DNA of 64,000 bases, taken from the NCBI GenBank assembly GCA_902791035.1, contig CADAUA010000001.1:186001-250000 (forward strand), given 5' to 3'. Both the position numbers and the translations under genes were made by a program. Below are positions 52,136 to 61,378 of this stretch, piece after piece. Position 1 is the first letter of the stretch, and each line of letters opens with the position of its first letter. The notes under the pieces are model-generated. The model saw only the letters and a list, made by a program, of their open reading frames with translations, did not search any database and had not been told where the DNA came from. Source of the stretch: an uncultured Coriobacteriaceae bacterium. Lineage in GTDB: Bacteria > Actinomycetota > Coriobacteriia > Coriobacteriales > Atopobiaceae.

Positions 52136-53626
52136 TCACGCCCGCAGCTCCCCCAAGCCGCGGACGAACGCCACATAGAACGACACCCCACGCTTGAAGT
52201 CCTCCACGCCGATCCGCTCGTTTGCCCCGTGGATGAGGCTGCGGGACAGGGGCGTGTACACGAAGGGCGCCAAGCGGTAGACGTGCTCGCAGATGGCCCC
52301 GAAGGCCCGTGAGTCCGACCCGCTCGTCTGCACGTAGGGGCAGGCGCCCGCCTCGGGATAGGTCCCCGCCAGGCAGCGCCGCAGGTAGTCGAACTGCGCG
52401 TCGTCAAAGGGCGACAAGGGCGCCGGTTCGTGGAGCTCGGTGCCCTCGGCAGGCCCCACACGCACCTCACCCTTCTTGCCGGCGGCATCCGAGACCACGG
52501 CCGCCTGGGCCCGGGCCCGCGCGAGGGCATCGTCGATGCGCTCGAAGGGGGCCACCCGCACGTTGAGGTTGGCCGTGGCCTCGGAGGGCAGGACGTTGCG
52601 CGCCGTGGAGCCCGCGAGCTGGGTGAGGGCATAGGTCGTCCGCACCATGGGGCCAGTCTCCGCACCGGCCGCGATGATCCTCGTGACGAGCGGACGGAAG
52701 AGCCACATGTTCGCGAAGACGACGCGATAGGCAAAGCTCCCCCGCGCCGCCAGCTCGCGCAGCATCTCCTCCACCGCGGGCACCAGACGCGGCTTGCCGG
52801 GGTTGGCGCAGATCCGCTCCGTGGCGCGGACGAGCAGGCGGGTGGCGTCGTCGTCGCTGGGTGCCGAGGCATGGCCACCCGCCGAGGTTGCCCGCACCGT
52901 GAGGTTGACCTGGCCCTTCTCCGAGATGCCGATCATCGCCATGGGCGCTTGCACGCCCAGGGGCACGCCCGTGGCCACGGCCCCGCCCTCGTCCAGAACC
53001 ATGCAGGGATGGACGTCCTTGTTGCCCAGCCATGCCACGGCCTCGTCGACTGCAGGGCCGGAGACCTCCTCGCCGCAGGAGGAGAAGAACCAGATGTCGC
53101 GCGGGGGCACGTAGCCCGAGGCCGCCAGGTACTCGAAGGCCTCCATGCAACCCGTGAAGCAGCACTTGTTGTCCAGGGTCCCGCGCGCCCAGATCTCGCC
53201 GTCGTGGACCTCGGCCGCAAAGGGCGGGTACCTCCACTCCTGGCCCTCCACCGGCACCACGTCGTGGTGGGCCATCATGACCACCGGGTCGAGCGAGGGG
53301 TCGGCGCCCGGCCAGCGCATGAGGAAGCCGTAGCCATCGAAGTGGCGGGGTTCCTCGAAGGCCTCGAAGACGTGCGGGTAGAGGGCACGCACCGTGGCGC
53401 GGAACTCCTCGAAGGCCGCGTCGTCGCGCTCGGACTCGTCGCGGCGGCTCACGGTGGGAATCCGCAGGAGAGCCCGGAAGCGCTCCACGCACCCGTCGCT
53501 CGGCTCGAAGCCACCGGCGTCGATGGGCGCTCCCTTGGGCTCGGCAGGCTTGAGCGCCGCGGCACGGACGAGACAAGCCACGGCAAGCGCGGCTATGACA
53601 ACAAGGATGACGCACAAGACGGGCAT
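52136..53626 (-). CDS. M20-family peptidase (carboxypeptidase S-like), membrane-anchored
   Basis: The 496-residue protein has an N-terminal transmembrane helix (about 3-24) and an M20 di-zinc peptidase domain. Metal and catalytic motifs are MMAHHDVVPVEG, GTLDNKCCFTG, SSCGEEVSG (catalytic Glu pair) and VLDEGGAV, with a C-terminal His in SLIHGANERIG. The length and long insert resemble carboxypeptidase PM20/CPS1-type enzymes, which act on dipeptides or N-acyl amino acids. ATG 53626 is followed downstream by the MFS gene, suggesting peptide or amino-acid use. Confidence 0.85.
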   Translation of the reverse strand: MPVLCVILVVIAALAVACLVRAAALKPAEPKGAPIDAGGFEPSDGCVERFRALLRIPTVSRRDESERDDAAFEEFRATVRALYPHVFEAFEEPRHFDGYGFLMRWPGADPSLDPVVMMAHHDVVPVEGQEWRYPPFAAEVHDGEIWARGTLDNKCCFTGCMEAFEYLAASGYVPPRDIWFFSSCGEEVSGPAVDEAVAWLGNKDVHPCMVLDEGGAVATGVPLGVQAPMAMIGISEKGQVNLTVRATSAGGHASAPSDDDATRLLVRATERICANPGKPRLVPAVEEMLRELAARGSFAYRVVFANMWLFRPLVTRIIAAGAETGPMVRTTYALTQLAGSTARNVLPSEATANLNVRVAPFERIDDALARARAQAAVVSDAAGKKGEVRVGPAEGTELHEPAPLSPFDDAQFDYLRRCLAGTYPEAGACPYVQTSGSDSRAFGAICEHVYRLAPFVYTPLSRSLIHGANERIGVEDFKRGVSFYVAFVRGLGELRA

Positions 53627-53726
53627 GACGGTCCCTCCGACGCGTTGGTTAGCCCCACATTGTGCCGTTCGGCTTGGCCGGCGGCACGGAGGGTAACGCG
53701 TCGTTCACACGTCATGAGCCACCCCG

Positions 53727-53790
53727 GGGGTCTGACCCTTTGTCACGCGGGGTCGGGTCCCGTGTCACGCGGGGTCTGACCCTTTGTCAC
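53727..53790. repeat. Three tandem 22-bp GGGGTCTGACCCTTTGTCAC units
   Basis: Units start at 53727, 53749 and 53771. The first and third share GGGGTCTGACCCTTTGTCAC exactly; the middle one is GGGGTCGGGTCCCGTGTCAC. The array ends 14 bases from the stop of the HAD gene (minus strand), so it lies at the 3' end of that gene and upstream of the M20 gene. Confidence 0.8.
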
Positions 53791-53804
53791 ATTCTGGCGG
53801 CAGC

Positions 53805-54635
53805 CTAGCGCTCGAAGGGCCACTCCCCGGCCGCGAGCGCCTCGATGGCGGCCGCGACCGCGTCGTCCTTGCAGAGGCCGATGTGCCAGCGCGCTGCCTC
53901 CGCAGCGTCCGGGGTGGCGTTGGCCACGGCCACCGAGTTCTCCACCACGCGGAACATGGGCAGGTCGTTGTTCGCATCGCCGAAGACGACCACCTGGTCG
54001 GTCCCTATCCCCAGCTGCCGGCAGATCTCCAGCACGCCGGAGCCCTTGTCATAACCCTGGGGCATCACGTTGGAGTAGCCCGGGCAGGCGTAGTCCACGT
54101 GCAGGGTCGGCACCCTGCTGTTTATGAGGTCCGCGAGCGGCTTGGAGCCCTCGAATCCCCCGTGCGCGAAGACGTTCGCCTTTATCACCGGGAAGTCCGG
54201 CACGCCATCCGCGTCCACGGCCTTCTGGGCATAGGCCGGGAAGGACTCCGAGAGCACCTCGCGCGTGCCTGCCACCAGATGAGGCGTGAGCCCGTCGAAG
54301 CACACGAGGCCCGCACCGGGCACCTCGCGCACCACGGCCAGAAGGGCCTCCAGGTCCTCGCGCCGCAGGACCTCCTCGTGGATGAGCTGGCCATCCACGT
54401 AAACCTGCAGGCCGTTCGTGGCGAGCGAGGTGGCGCAACATGCCGCGTCCCCGCCAAAGAAGCCCGGGAGCCAGTCGAACCCGCGCCCCGAGGCGCAGCC
54501 GACGTGCATGCCGGCGTCCAGCGCCGAGTGGAAGGCCGCGATCGTGCGTGCGGATACGGTCTTGGGAGTGCCCTCGGGCAGGTGCGGGAGGATGGTGTCG
54601 TCGATGTCGCAGAGTATGAGCTTGATGTCGTGCAT
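53805..54635 (-). CDS. Cof-type HAD phosphatase
   Basis: The 276-residue HAD hydrolase has LCDIDDTILPH (motif I; Asp-Asp instead of the usual Asp-Gly), CASGRGFD (II), Lys in GYDKGSGVLEI (III) and VFGDANNDLPMF (IV). The C2 cap lies in between. It follows the DeoR-type gene on the same strand, 73 bases apart, and may act on sugar phosphates of that regulon. ATG 54635 follows GGAAGGCGG. It is the third Cof-type phosphatase in the window. Confidence 0.85.
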   Translation of the reverse strand: MHDIKLILCDIDDTILPHLPEGTPKTVSARTIAAFHSALDAGMHVGCASGRGFDWLPGFFGGDAACCATSLATNGLQVYVDGQLIHEEVLRREDLEALLAVVREVPGAGLVCFDGLTPHLVAGTREVLSESFPAYAQKAVDADGVPDFPVIKANVFAHGGFEGSKPLADLINSRVPTLHVDYACPGYSNVMPQGYDKGSGVLEICRQLGIGTDQVVVFGDANNDLPMFRVVENSVAVANATPDAAEAARWHIGLCKDDAVAAAIEALAAGEWPFER

Positions 54636-54708
54636 GGCCTGCCGCCTTCCGCGGGCCAGGCCCGCCTTCGTCCGTCCTCCGAGTCCCGTCGCGCGCCCCT
54701 GCGGCGCC

Positions 54709-55497
54709 CTAGCGCGCAAGCACCAGTCGAGCGCGCCCACACTCCAGGTCCGCCGCCACCGCGCCGTCCGGGTCTGCGTCCATGATAACCGCATCGACCC
54801 CCTGTGCCTGGCCGAACACCATGAGCCCACGCGCTCCCACCTTGCTCGCGTCCACGAGCACATAGGTCCTCTCGGCGCACGCCAGGGAGGCGGACTTGAG
54901 CTCGGCCATCTCGCGGTTGTTCGTAAGGAGGCCATGGCCCGGGGCATAGGCTGTGGGGCACACGAAGGACTTGTCTGGGTGGAGCAGGCCGAGCGCCGCC
55001 ACCGCCAGCGGCCCCGATGTGTAGCGGTGGCCCTTGCGCAGGTGCCCGCCCAGCATCACGACCTCGGCGCCAGGCATGGAGGAGTCCACGTAGTCCGCCA
55101 CCGTGAGGTCGCAGGTCACGATCGTGAGGTCGCGCGTGTGGCCTAGGGCGCGCACGAGCTCCAGCGAGGTGGTACCCGAGTCCACGAGGATCGCGTCACC
55201 GTCCTCCACGAACGTCGCGGCCGCGCGGGCGATCGCCCGCTTCGCCTCCACGTTCACGTTCACGCGCCGCTCCTGGACCGAGACAGTCACCCGCTTGCGG
55301 AGCGAGACGGCGCCACCGTGCGTGCGCCGCAGCTTGCCCGCCTGCTCCAGGGCGTCGAGGTCCGCCCGGACGGTCACCCGCGAGACCCCGAAGGCTTCCG
55401 CCAGCTGCGCCACCTGCACCGATGCGTCGCGGTCCAGCATCTCCAGGATCGCCGCCCTCCGCTCCTCCGCGTAGAGCGGACTCCCCTCCCCAGCCAT
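54709..55497 (-). CDS. DeoR-family sugar-operon regulator
   Basis: The 262-residue protein has a DeoR helix-turn-helix (about 8-62; RRAAILEMLDRDASVQVAQL then AEAFGVSRVTVRADLDAL, LRRTHGGAV) and a C-terminal sugar-phosphate sensor with DAILVDSGTTSLELVRAL, VVMLGGHLRKGH and YVLVDASKVGARG. ATG 55497 has GGAGG upstream. It is divergent from the aldolase/PfkB genes across 290 bases and probably represses them, with a phosphorylated hexose or tagatose/fructose intermediate as inducer. Confidence 0.88.
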   Translation of the reverse strand: MAGEGSPLYAEERRAAILEMLDRDASVQVAQLAEAFGVSRVTVRADLDALEQAGKLRRTHGGAVSLRKRVTVSVQERRVNVNVEAKRAIARAAATFVEDGDAILVDSGTTSLELVRALGHTRDLTIVTCDLTVADYVDSSMPGAEVVMLGGHLRKGHRYTSGPLAVAALGLLHPDKSFVCPTAYAPGHGLLTNNREMAELKSASLACAERTYVLVDASKVGARGLMVFGQAQGVDAVIMDADPDGAVAADLECGRARLVLAR

Positions 55498-55787
55498 TGC
55501 GCCTCCGGCTCCCGCACCAGTTTTGTGCGAATTGTGTTTTCGTTTACTTGCCCTAAGCGCAAGTATAGGACTTTTCATTTCCTTCGAAACCCAGGGCCCA
55601 GACCGTTGGGCGCGGCCACATCCACCGTCCCCCACCTGCGGTGACGCGCAAGGGTCTCCGTTTGCTTTCGCTTCCACGCGACCACAGCCCCGACGGCACG
55701 TCCTTCTCGCCAGCGCGCCCCCCTCCGACCCCATAGAATCTGGGCTGTCAGCAAGGAGCCCTGCGGGGCCCGCGAAAGGAGACAGCG

Positions 55788-56639
55788 ATGCTCGTCACCA
55801 CCAAGGAAATGCTGCTCGACGCCCAGGCCGGCCACTACGCCGTCGGCGCCTTCAACGTGGAGAACCTCGAGTTCGTGATGGCCGTGATCAAGGCCGCCGA
55901 GGAGAAGCACTCCCCCGTGATCATGCAGACCACCCCCGGCACCGTGAAGTACGCCAACCTGGACTACTTCGCCGCCATGGTGCGCGCCGCTGCCCAGAAC
56001 GCCTCCGTGCCGGTGGCCCTGCACCTGGACCACGGTGACGGCTTCGACCGCTGCATGCAGGCCCTGCGCGCCGGCTACACCTCCGTGATGATCGACGGCT
56101 CCCACGTGCCCTTCGAGGACAACATGGCCCTCACCGAGAGCGTGACCAAGGTCGCCATCGCCATGGGCGTGCCCGTGGAGGCCGAGCTCGGCAAGGTGGG
56201 CGGCAAGGAGGACGACGGTCCCGCCGTCAAGGGCGAGAACCCCTTCACCGACCCCGATGAGGCCCAGGAGTTCGTGGCCCGCACCCAGTGCAGCTCCCTG
56301 GCCGTGGGCGTGGGTACCGCGCACGGCGTGTACAAGGGCATCCCCCACATCGAGCAGGGCGTCCTCAGGGAGATCCGCTCCAAGGTGGACGTGCCCCTCG
56401 TGCTCCACGGCACCTCCGGCGTGCCCGACGACCAGGTGGCCGAGGCCATCCGCAACGGCATCTGCAAGGTGAACTACGCCACCGAGCTGCGCCAGGCCTT
56501 CATGCGCGGCTTCATGGGCTTCATGGCCCAGAACCCCGAGTGCTTCGACCCCAAGAAGCCCTCCAAGCCTGGCATGGCCGAGATCGTGGCCGTCGTGGAG
56601 AGCCACATGGACAACCTCGGCTCCACAAACAAGGCCTAG
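55788..56639 (+). CDS. Class II fructose/tagatose-bisphosphate aldolase
   Basis: The 283-residue zinc aldolase cleaves a ketose 1,6-bisphosphate to triose phosphates. ALHLDHGDGF supplies the catalytic Asp and zinc His, EAELGKVGGKEDD the next ligand region, GTAHGVYKG and LVLHGTSGVPDD the remaining zinc and phosphate sites. It resembles GatY/KbaY/FbaA; the sequence alone does not separate fructose from tagatose substrates. The neighbouring PfkB kinase and the DeoR regulator favour a dedicated fructose/tagatose pathway. ATG 55788 follows GAAAGGAG. Confidence 0.9.
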   Translation: MLVTTKEMLLDAQAGHYAVGAFNVENLEFVMAVIKAAEEKHSPVIMQTTPGTVKYANLDYFAAMVRAAAQNASVPVALHLDHGDGFDRCMQALRAGYTSVMIDGSHVPFEDNMALTESVTKVAIAMGVPVEAELGKVGGKEDDGPAVKGENPFTDPDEAQEFVARTQCSSLAVGVGTAHGVYKGIPHIEQGVLREIRSKVDVPLVLHGTSGVPDDQVAEAIRNGICKVNYATELRQAFMRGFMGFMAQNPECFDPKKPSKPGMAEIVAVVESHMDNLGSTNKA

Positions 56640-56681
56640 CGGACCGGCGAGCGGCCGCACGGCCGCCATCCAGCCAAGACG

Positions 56682-56707
56682 GGGCCCGCGCCATCAGGTG
56701 CGGGCCC
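56682..56707 (+). terminator. Terminator hairpin after the aldolase gene
   Basis: GGGCCCGCGCC (56682-56692), loop ATCA, GGTGCGGGCCC (56697-56707) form an eleven-pair stem with one G-T pair, followed by TTGCGCTAT. It separates the aldolase from the PfkB kinase. Confidence 0.65.
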
Positions 56708-56762
56708 TTGCGCTATGCTCGGACACAGGTCCCACCACCAGCGACCACAAGGGAGCGCCCCC

Positions 56763-57683
56763 ATGATCTACACCCTGACCCCCAACCCCGCGATCGACAT
56801 GAACGTGACCGCGGGCGACGTCCAGCCCAACCGCGTGTCGCGCACGCGCAACGCCGTCTACACCCCCAACGGCAAGGGCTTGAACGTCAGCTTCACGCTC
56901 CAGCACTACGGGGTCGAGGCCCCCATCCTCGGCTTCTTCGGGGGTTTCTCGGGCCGCTACATCATAGACGGCGCCCGTGCCATGGGCTGTGAGGTGCATC
57001 CCGTGGAGGTGGACGGCATCACCCGCATAAACACCTTCGTGACCTGCGACGCGGGCGAGTACAAGTTCCCCAACGCAGGCTGCCCCGTGCCGCGCGAGGC
57101 ACAGGTCAGGATGCTCGAGCTCGTGGACACCCTGCCCGACCTGGACTGCCTGGTGGTCTCCGGCTCCCTCTCGCCCCAGATCGAGCCCACCTACTACGAC
57201 GAGCTCTGCGACCACGTGCACGCCCGCGGGGGCGAGATCGTGCTCGACATGAGCCACAGGCACCTGGCCGAGCTCGTGGAGAAGCACCCCCTCCTCATCA
57301 AGCCCAACGACGAGGAGGTGTCCGCCATCTTTGGCGTGGACGTGCACGACGAGAAGGACATCCTGCATGCGCTCGACTTGATCTGCGAGCGGGGCTGCAA
57401 GAACGTCCTTCTTACCCTGGGGGGCGAGGGCGCCTACTTTACCGACGGCGAGCACGTGTGGCACGCGAACGCCGCCAAGGTCAAGATGTACTCCTCCGCC
57501 TGCGCGGGCGACGCCACCCTGGCGAGCTTCCTCTCGCTGTGGTTCTTCGACCGAAACGACGTGGAGGGCGCCCTCGTCCGTGCCATGGCCACCGGGGCCA
57601 ATGTTGCGGCAAGTGCCGGTCTGGGGGACTTCGCGCGCGTGGACGAGCTCGCGCAGCAGATCCACGTGGACCTGGTCGCCTAG
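56763..57683 (+). CDS. PfkB-family 1-phosphofructokinase/tagatose-6-phosphate kinase
   Basis: The 306-residue kinase opens with YTLTPNPAIDMNV, the hallmark of the FruK/LacC branch, and has PNGKGLNVSFTLQHYG, VSGSLSP, LIKPNDEEVSAIFG and LLTLGGEGAY. The catalytic loop reads SSACAGDATLAS; the usual GAGD has Cys in place of the first Gly but the Asp base is kept. It probably feeds the aldolase with a hexose bisphosphate. ATG 56763 follows AAGGGAG. A fructose PTS is encoded convergently downstream, consistent with fructose 1-phosphate as substrate. Confidence 0.88.
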   Translation: MIYTLTPNPAIDMNVTAGDVQPNRVSRTRNAVYTPNGKGLNVSFTLQHYGVEAPILGFFGGFSGRYIIDGARAMGCEVHPVEVDGITRINTFVTCDAGEYKFPNAGCPVPREAQVRMLELVDTLPDLDCLVVSGSLSPQIEPTYYDELCDHVHARGGEIVLDMSHRHLAELVEKHPLLIKPNDEEVSAIFGVDVHDEKDILHALDLICERGCKNVLLTLGGEGAYFTDGEHVWHANAAKVKMYSSACAGDATLASFLSLWFFDRNDVEGALVRAMATGANVAASAGLGDFARVDELAQQIHVDLVA

Positions 57684-57708
57684 CGCCCCAAGCAAACAAA
57701 GGGAAACA

Positions 57709-57763
57709 AACAAAGGGGAGTACCCCCTGTGTTTGGAACAAAGGGGAGTACCCCCTGTGTTTG
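57709..57763. repeat. GGGGAGTACCCC element, copy H (direct duplication)
   Basis: The 27-base unit (core AAAGGGGAGTACCCCCTGTG) occurs twice in the same orientation at 57709-57735 and 57737-57763. Half-units (CAAACAAAGGG) precede it. It starts 26 bases after the PfkB kinase stop. Confidence 0.85.
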
Positions 57764-57770
57764 TGAAAGA

Positions 57771-57800
57771 GAGGGGCCGACGCGATTGCGCCGGCCCCTC
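57771..57800 (-). terminator. Terminator of the fructose PTS operon
   Basis: GAGGGGCCGACGC (57771-57783) and GCGCCGGCCCCTC (57788-57800) pair around GATT with one mismatch. On the minus strand it is followed by TCTTTC and ends the EIIA gene. Confidence 0.65.
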
Positions 57801-57825
57801 CGTCATACCGAGCTGTGGGGATGGG

Positions 57826-58278
57826 CTACTTGGCAAGCCCCTCGCTGATGGCCTCGACGATGGAGACACCGTCGGTGGCATCCAGGACCTTGGTGCGGAA
57901 GGCCGGGTCCATGAGGAGGACGGCCACGCGGGAGAGCGTCTTGAGGTGCTCGGCCGCCGCACCCTCGGGGCTCAGCAGGCAGATGGCGACCTTGATGGGC
58001 TCACCGTCCATGGAGTTCCACTCGATACCCTGCGAGAAGACCGCCACGACGACGGTGGCTTCCTTGACGGCGGCGCTCTTGGCGTGCGGGATGGCGAAGC
58101 CACCCATCATGCCCGTGGTCCCCTCGGCCTCGCGGGCCTTGAGGGCGTCGGTCAGCGCCGCGACGTCATCGGCGGCATCCAGCTCCACGGCCTTGCCGGC
58201 CAGGTAGGCAAGTGCCTCGTCAACGGTAGTGGCAGGGCAGTCGAAGAAGACATGGGACGCACTCACGAAGTCGCTCAT
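57826..58278 (-). CDS. PTS fructose-type EIIA protein
   Basis: The 150-residue EIIA-Fru/Mtl domain carries the active His65 in GFAIPHAKS and VFSQGIEWNSMDGEPI further on. It passes phosphate from HPr to the EIIB domain encoded just upstream on this strand (22 bases away). ATG 58278 follows a weak GGTGAGG site. As a separate gene it differs from the fused EIIABC found in many fructose operons. Confidence 0.92.
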   Translation of the reverse strand: MSDFVSASHVFFDCPATTVDEALAYLAGKAVELDAADDVAALTDALKAREAEGTTGMMGGFAIPHAKSAAVKEATVVVAVFSQGIEWNSMDGEPIKVAICLLSPEGAAAEHLKTLSRVAVLLMDPAFRTKVLDATDGVSIVEAISEGLAK

Positions 58279-58300
58279 TGCTCATCCTCACCTTAGGTGG

Positions 58301-59809
58301 CTACTCGCGGACCTTGTTGCCGTTCTTCTCATAGTCAGACTTCTTGAACAGCACGAAGAGGATACCACCAATAACAGCGCCGATGAGAATGGCGATGACC
58401 CACTGCAACCCACCGTCAACAACCGGGAGCACCAGGAAGCCGCCGTGAGGGGCGGGGTCGTGGACACCCCAGAGGATGGACAGGATGGCACCGATGGAGG
58501 AGCCAATCATCATGATGGGCATGACGGGCCAGATGTTCTTGGTCATGAAGGGGATTGCGCCCTCGGTGATGTGGGTGCAGCCAAGGATGAGGTTGACGAT
58601 ACCGGCGTCGTGCTCCTCCTGGGTGAAGTACTTCTTGCCCACGATGACCGCGAAGGTGGTGATCAGCGGCGGGACGATGCAGGCGGCGGACACGGCGGCC
58701 ATGAAGTTGGTGCCGAAGTTGTAGGTGTCGGTGCCGACGCCGGCGGTCAGGGCCTCGGTCAGCATGGCGGTGCCGGTGACGTAGGCAGCCTTGTTCACGG
58801 GGCCGCCCATGTCAAACGCGCACATGCAGCCGATGGCAAGGCCAAGGACGATGGGGCCGGAGGACTCGAGGCTCTTGAGGAAGTCCATCATGCCGGTGTT
58901 GATCGCGGCCATGGGGCCGGAGATGCCCAGCATGACGAGGCCGGTGATGAAGGCCGAGCACAGCGGGTACAGGAAGATGGCCTTGAGGCCGTTGAGGTTC
59001 TTGGGCAGGCCAGCGAAGACCTTCTCCAGGAGCTTGATCACGTAGCCGGCCAGGAAGCCGCCGACGATGCCGCCCAGGAAGCCGAAGCCCACGCCCGAGC
59101 CGCCGGCGTCGATAAGGCCGGTCTCGGCGTTGACGGGCAGGCCCTGGATGGCAATCATGCCGGCCAGGAAGCCAGGAACGAGACCGGGACGGTCTGCGAT
59201 GGACTCGGCGATGTAGGCGGCGAGCACGGGCACCATGAGGTTCATGCAGATGCCACCGATGATCTTGAGCATTGCCGCGAAGGAGTTGTAGTCAGCCGCG
59301 GTGGAGTCGAAGGACGTGATGCCCCAAAGGAAGGAGACTGCGGTGAGCACGCCGCCGGCGACCACGAAGACCAGCATGTGGCTGACGCCGTTCATCAGGT
59401 GCTTGTAGATGACGTGGCCGACGGACTCCTTCTCCACGTCGCCCGAGTTGGCACCGGCGTTCTTGACGGCGTCGGTCATCTCGCCCTGGGCCTTGGCGGC
59501 AAGGGCCTTGTCGATGAGGCCGTCCGGGTCCTTGATGGCGGCGGTCACGCCGACGCTCACCATGGGCTTACCGGCAAAGCGGCCAGCCTGGACGTCCTTG
59601 TCGGCGGCGACGATGACGGCCTTGGCGGCCTTGATCTCCGCCGGGGTCACCTCGTTCTCGATGCCGACCTGCCCGTGGGTCTCGACCTTGATGGTGAGCC
59701 CCTTGGCTGCGGCGGCCTTCTCGAGGGCCTCCTTGGCCATGAAGGTGTGTGCGATGCCCGTGGGACAACCAGTCGCGGCGATAAGGTCGTACGTGGTCTC
59801 TTCAGCCAT
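58301..59809 (-). CDS. PTS fructose-specific EIIBC
   Basis: The 502-residue protein has an N-terminal EIIB-Fru domain (about 1-100) with active Cys15 in AATGCPTGIAHTFMA, and a membrane EIIC domain (about 130-490) with AFDMGGPVNKAAY and LGCTHITEGAIPF, the family signatures. It imports fructose and phosphorylates it at C1 or C6. ATG 59809 has AAAGGAG. With the convergent PfkB kinase and aldolase it makes a complete fructose-use set. 59810-60040 upstream holds its promoter region and no gene. Confidence 0.92.
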   Translation of the reverse strand: MAEETTYDLIAATGCPTGIAHTFMAKEALEKAAAAKGLTIKVETHGQVGIENEVTPAEIKAAKAVIVAADKDVQAGRFAGKPMVSVGVTAAIKDPDGLIDKALAAKAQGEMTDAVKNAGANSGDVEKESVGHVIYKHLMNGVSHMLVFVVAGGVLTAVSFLWGITSFDSTAADYNSFAAMLKIIGGICMNLMVPVLAAYIAESIADRPGLVPGFLAGMIAIQGLPVNAETGLIDAGGSGVGFGFLGGIVGGFLAGYVIKLLEKVFAGLPKNLNGLKAIFLYPLCSAFITGLVMLGISGPMAAINTGMMDFLKSLESSGPIVLGLAIGCMCAFDMGGPVNKAAYVTGTAMLTEALTAGVGTDTYNFGTNFMAAVSAACIVPPLITTFAVIVGKKYFTQEEHDAGIVNLILGCTHITEGAIPFMTKNIWPVMPIMMIGSSIGAILSILWGVHDPAPHGGFLVLPVVDGGLQWVIAILIGAVIGGILFVLFKKSDYEKNGNKVRE

Positions 59810-60040
59810 CCGACACTCCTTTCGTTTCCGGCGCCCGCAGGCGCCATCCAACAGATGCGGACCTGGGCGTGCGAAACCCCGCAACTTCACACGAACCCCA
59901 AAAGTCCTGCACAAGGGTAGCACATATCCTCGATAGAGACCCGGGATGCCGCAAACGGTGGCACGACATAAGTCCTCGTAGCTCGCAGCGAGAACGGTCC
60001 CATGTGTTTGCGCAGGTGAGCCCAACGCGCACAAACAGCG

Positions 60041-60078
60041 GCGGGAGCCAACGTCGCACATGCGACGCCGGCTCCCGC
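60041..60078 (-). terminator. Hairpin terminator of the ROK kinase gene
   Basis: GCGGGAGCC (60041-60049) and GGCTCCCGC (60070-60078) frame an inner stem CGTCGCA/TGCGACG with small mismatches, giving a long hairpin. On the minus strand TGTTTGTG follows nearby. Confidence 0.6.
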
Positions 60079-60144
60079 ACGCCTTAGAGAAAAAACTTCC
60101 CGGCGCGACCGCCCCGGCAGTGGGACACCCGCCCCGTCCGCGGC

Positions 60145-61137
60145 CTACTGCTGCTCGGCCACCACGGCAGCCGCGGGAAGCGGCTGGCCCAGGCTCTCGG
60201 CGCGCAGGCGCAGGGCCTCGTAGGCGCAGCCGTACATGGCCGCCTGGTTGCCAAGGCTGGCGGCCTCGATGGCCACGTCCTTGCAGGTGGGCAGGGCGTA
60301 CTGCTGGAAGCGGCGGCGGAGCTCCGGGGCAAAGGTGGCAAAGGCACCTGCCACGCCACCACCCAGGAGGAACATCGCCGGGTCGACCACGCAGGAGACC
60401 TGCGCCATGGCAAAGGCCAGGTAGTCGCACATCTTGTCGACCGCGATCTTGGCGCAGTCGTCGCCCGCCGCCAGCGCGCGGAAGACCGAGAGGGTGTCGG
60501 TGGCGTGCTCCACGTGCACCGGGGTCACGCCGTGGGCCTCGCACTCCTCCAGGTACATGCGCACGACGCCCTTGGCGGAGGCGTACTGCTCCAGGCAGCC
60601 CTTGCGGCCGCAGCCGCAGGTGCGGGTCTCGCCCTTGTTCACGGTGATGTGGCCGATCTCGCCGCCGGCGCCAAAGGCACCCGCCACGAGCCTGCGGTTG
60701 ACCACCACGCCCGCGCCCACGCCCGTGCCAAGCGCGATGAGGACGAAGCTGGAGGCGCCGTGCGCCACGCCGGCCCAGAGCTCGCCCAAGGCAGCGGCGT
60801 TGGCGTCGTTCACGAAGGCGATCGTCGCGCTGGGGAGCGCCGCGGAGATGGCGTGCACCAGGCCCTCTGCGTCGAGCTGGATGTTGGGCAGGAAGCCCAC
60901 GGTGCCGTCGTCGGCCACGGGGCCGGGGATGTCCAGACCACAGGCGATCACGTCCTCGGGCACGGAGTCGTGCGCAGTCAGGATGCGGACCAGACCGTCG
61001 GTGACCACGCGATAGGCGTCCTCGTCCACGAGTGCCGGCGTGGGGATCTTGCGCTCCTCCAGAAGCTCGCCTTTGGGAGAGAATAGCCCGACCTTGATGC
61101 TGGTGCCGCCCACGTCGATGCCGATGACCTTGTCCAT
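60145..61137 (-). CDS. ROK-family glucokinase
   Basis: The 330-residue sugar kinase has the phosphate-binding loop GIDVGGTSIKVGLF, FVNDANAAALGELW, the substrate loop GAGGEIGHITV and the ROK zinc motif CGCGRKGCLEQY. The intact zinc motif and the absence of an HTH domain mark it as an enzyme, phosphorylating glucose or a related hexose with ATP. ATG 61137 has AAGGAAG about eight bases upstream; ATG 61143 is too close to it. It is divergent from the M32 peptidase, with a tandem-repeat array between them. Confidence 0.9.
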   Translation of the reverse strand: MDKVIGIDVGGTSIKVGLFSPKGELLEERKIPTPALVDEDAYRVVTDGLVRILTAHDSVPEDVIACGLDIPGPVADDGTVGFLPNIQLDAEGLVHAISAALPSATIAFVNDANAAALGELWAGVAHGASSFVLIALGTGVGAGVVVNRRLVAGAFGAGGEIGHITVNKGETRTCGCGRKGCLEQYASAKGVVRMYLEECEAHGVTPVHVEHATDTLSVFRALAAGDDCAKIAVDKMCDYLAFAMAQVSCVVDPAMFLLGGGVAGAFATFAPELRRRFQQYALPTCKDVAIEAASLGNQAAMYGCAYEALRLRAESLGQPLPAAAVVAEQQ

Positions 61138-61378
61138 GCCCATCTTCCTTTCGTCTGCCGCGCTCGCACGCGGTTCGCTTCCTTGCGGTGCCTCCATATC
61201 GTCCCAGTATGGAGCAGATGGCGGCTTGCGAGCCCGACTTGCCGGGAAAGGGTCGCTTTCCGTCGTGGACTGCGCCCCGGGCGGTCGGCAGGCGAGGGGG
61301 TATCGCGGGGATAACGCACTATCACGGCACCGGCGGTGCAAACGGCGCGCTATCACGGCCCGGCCCCACCGCGGGACC

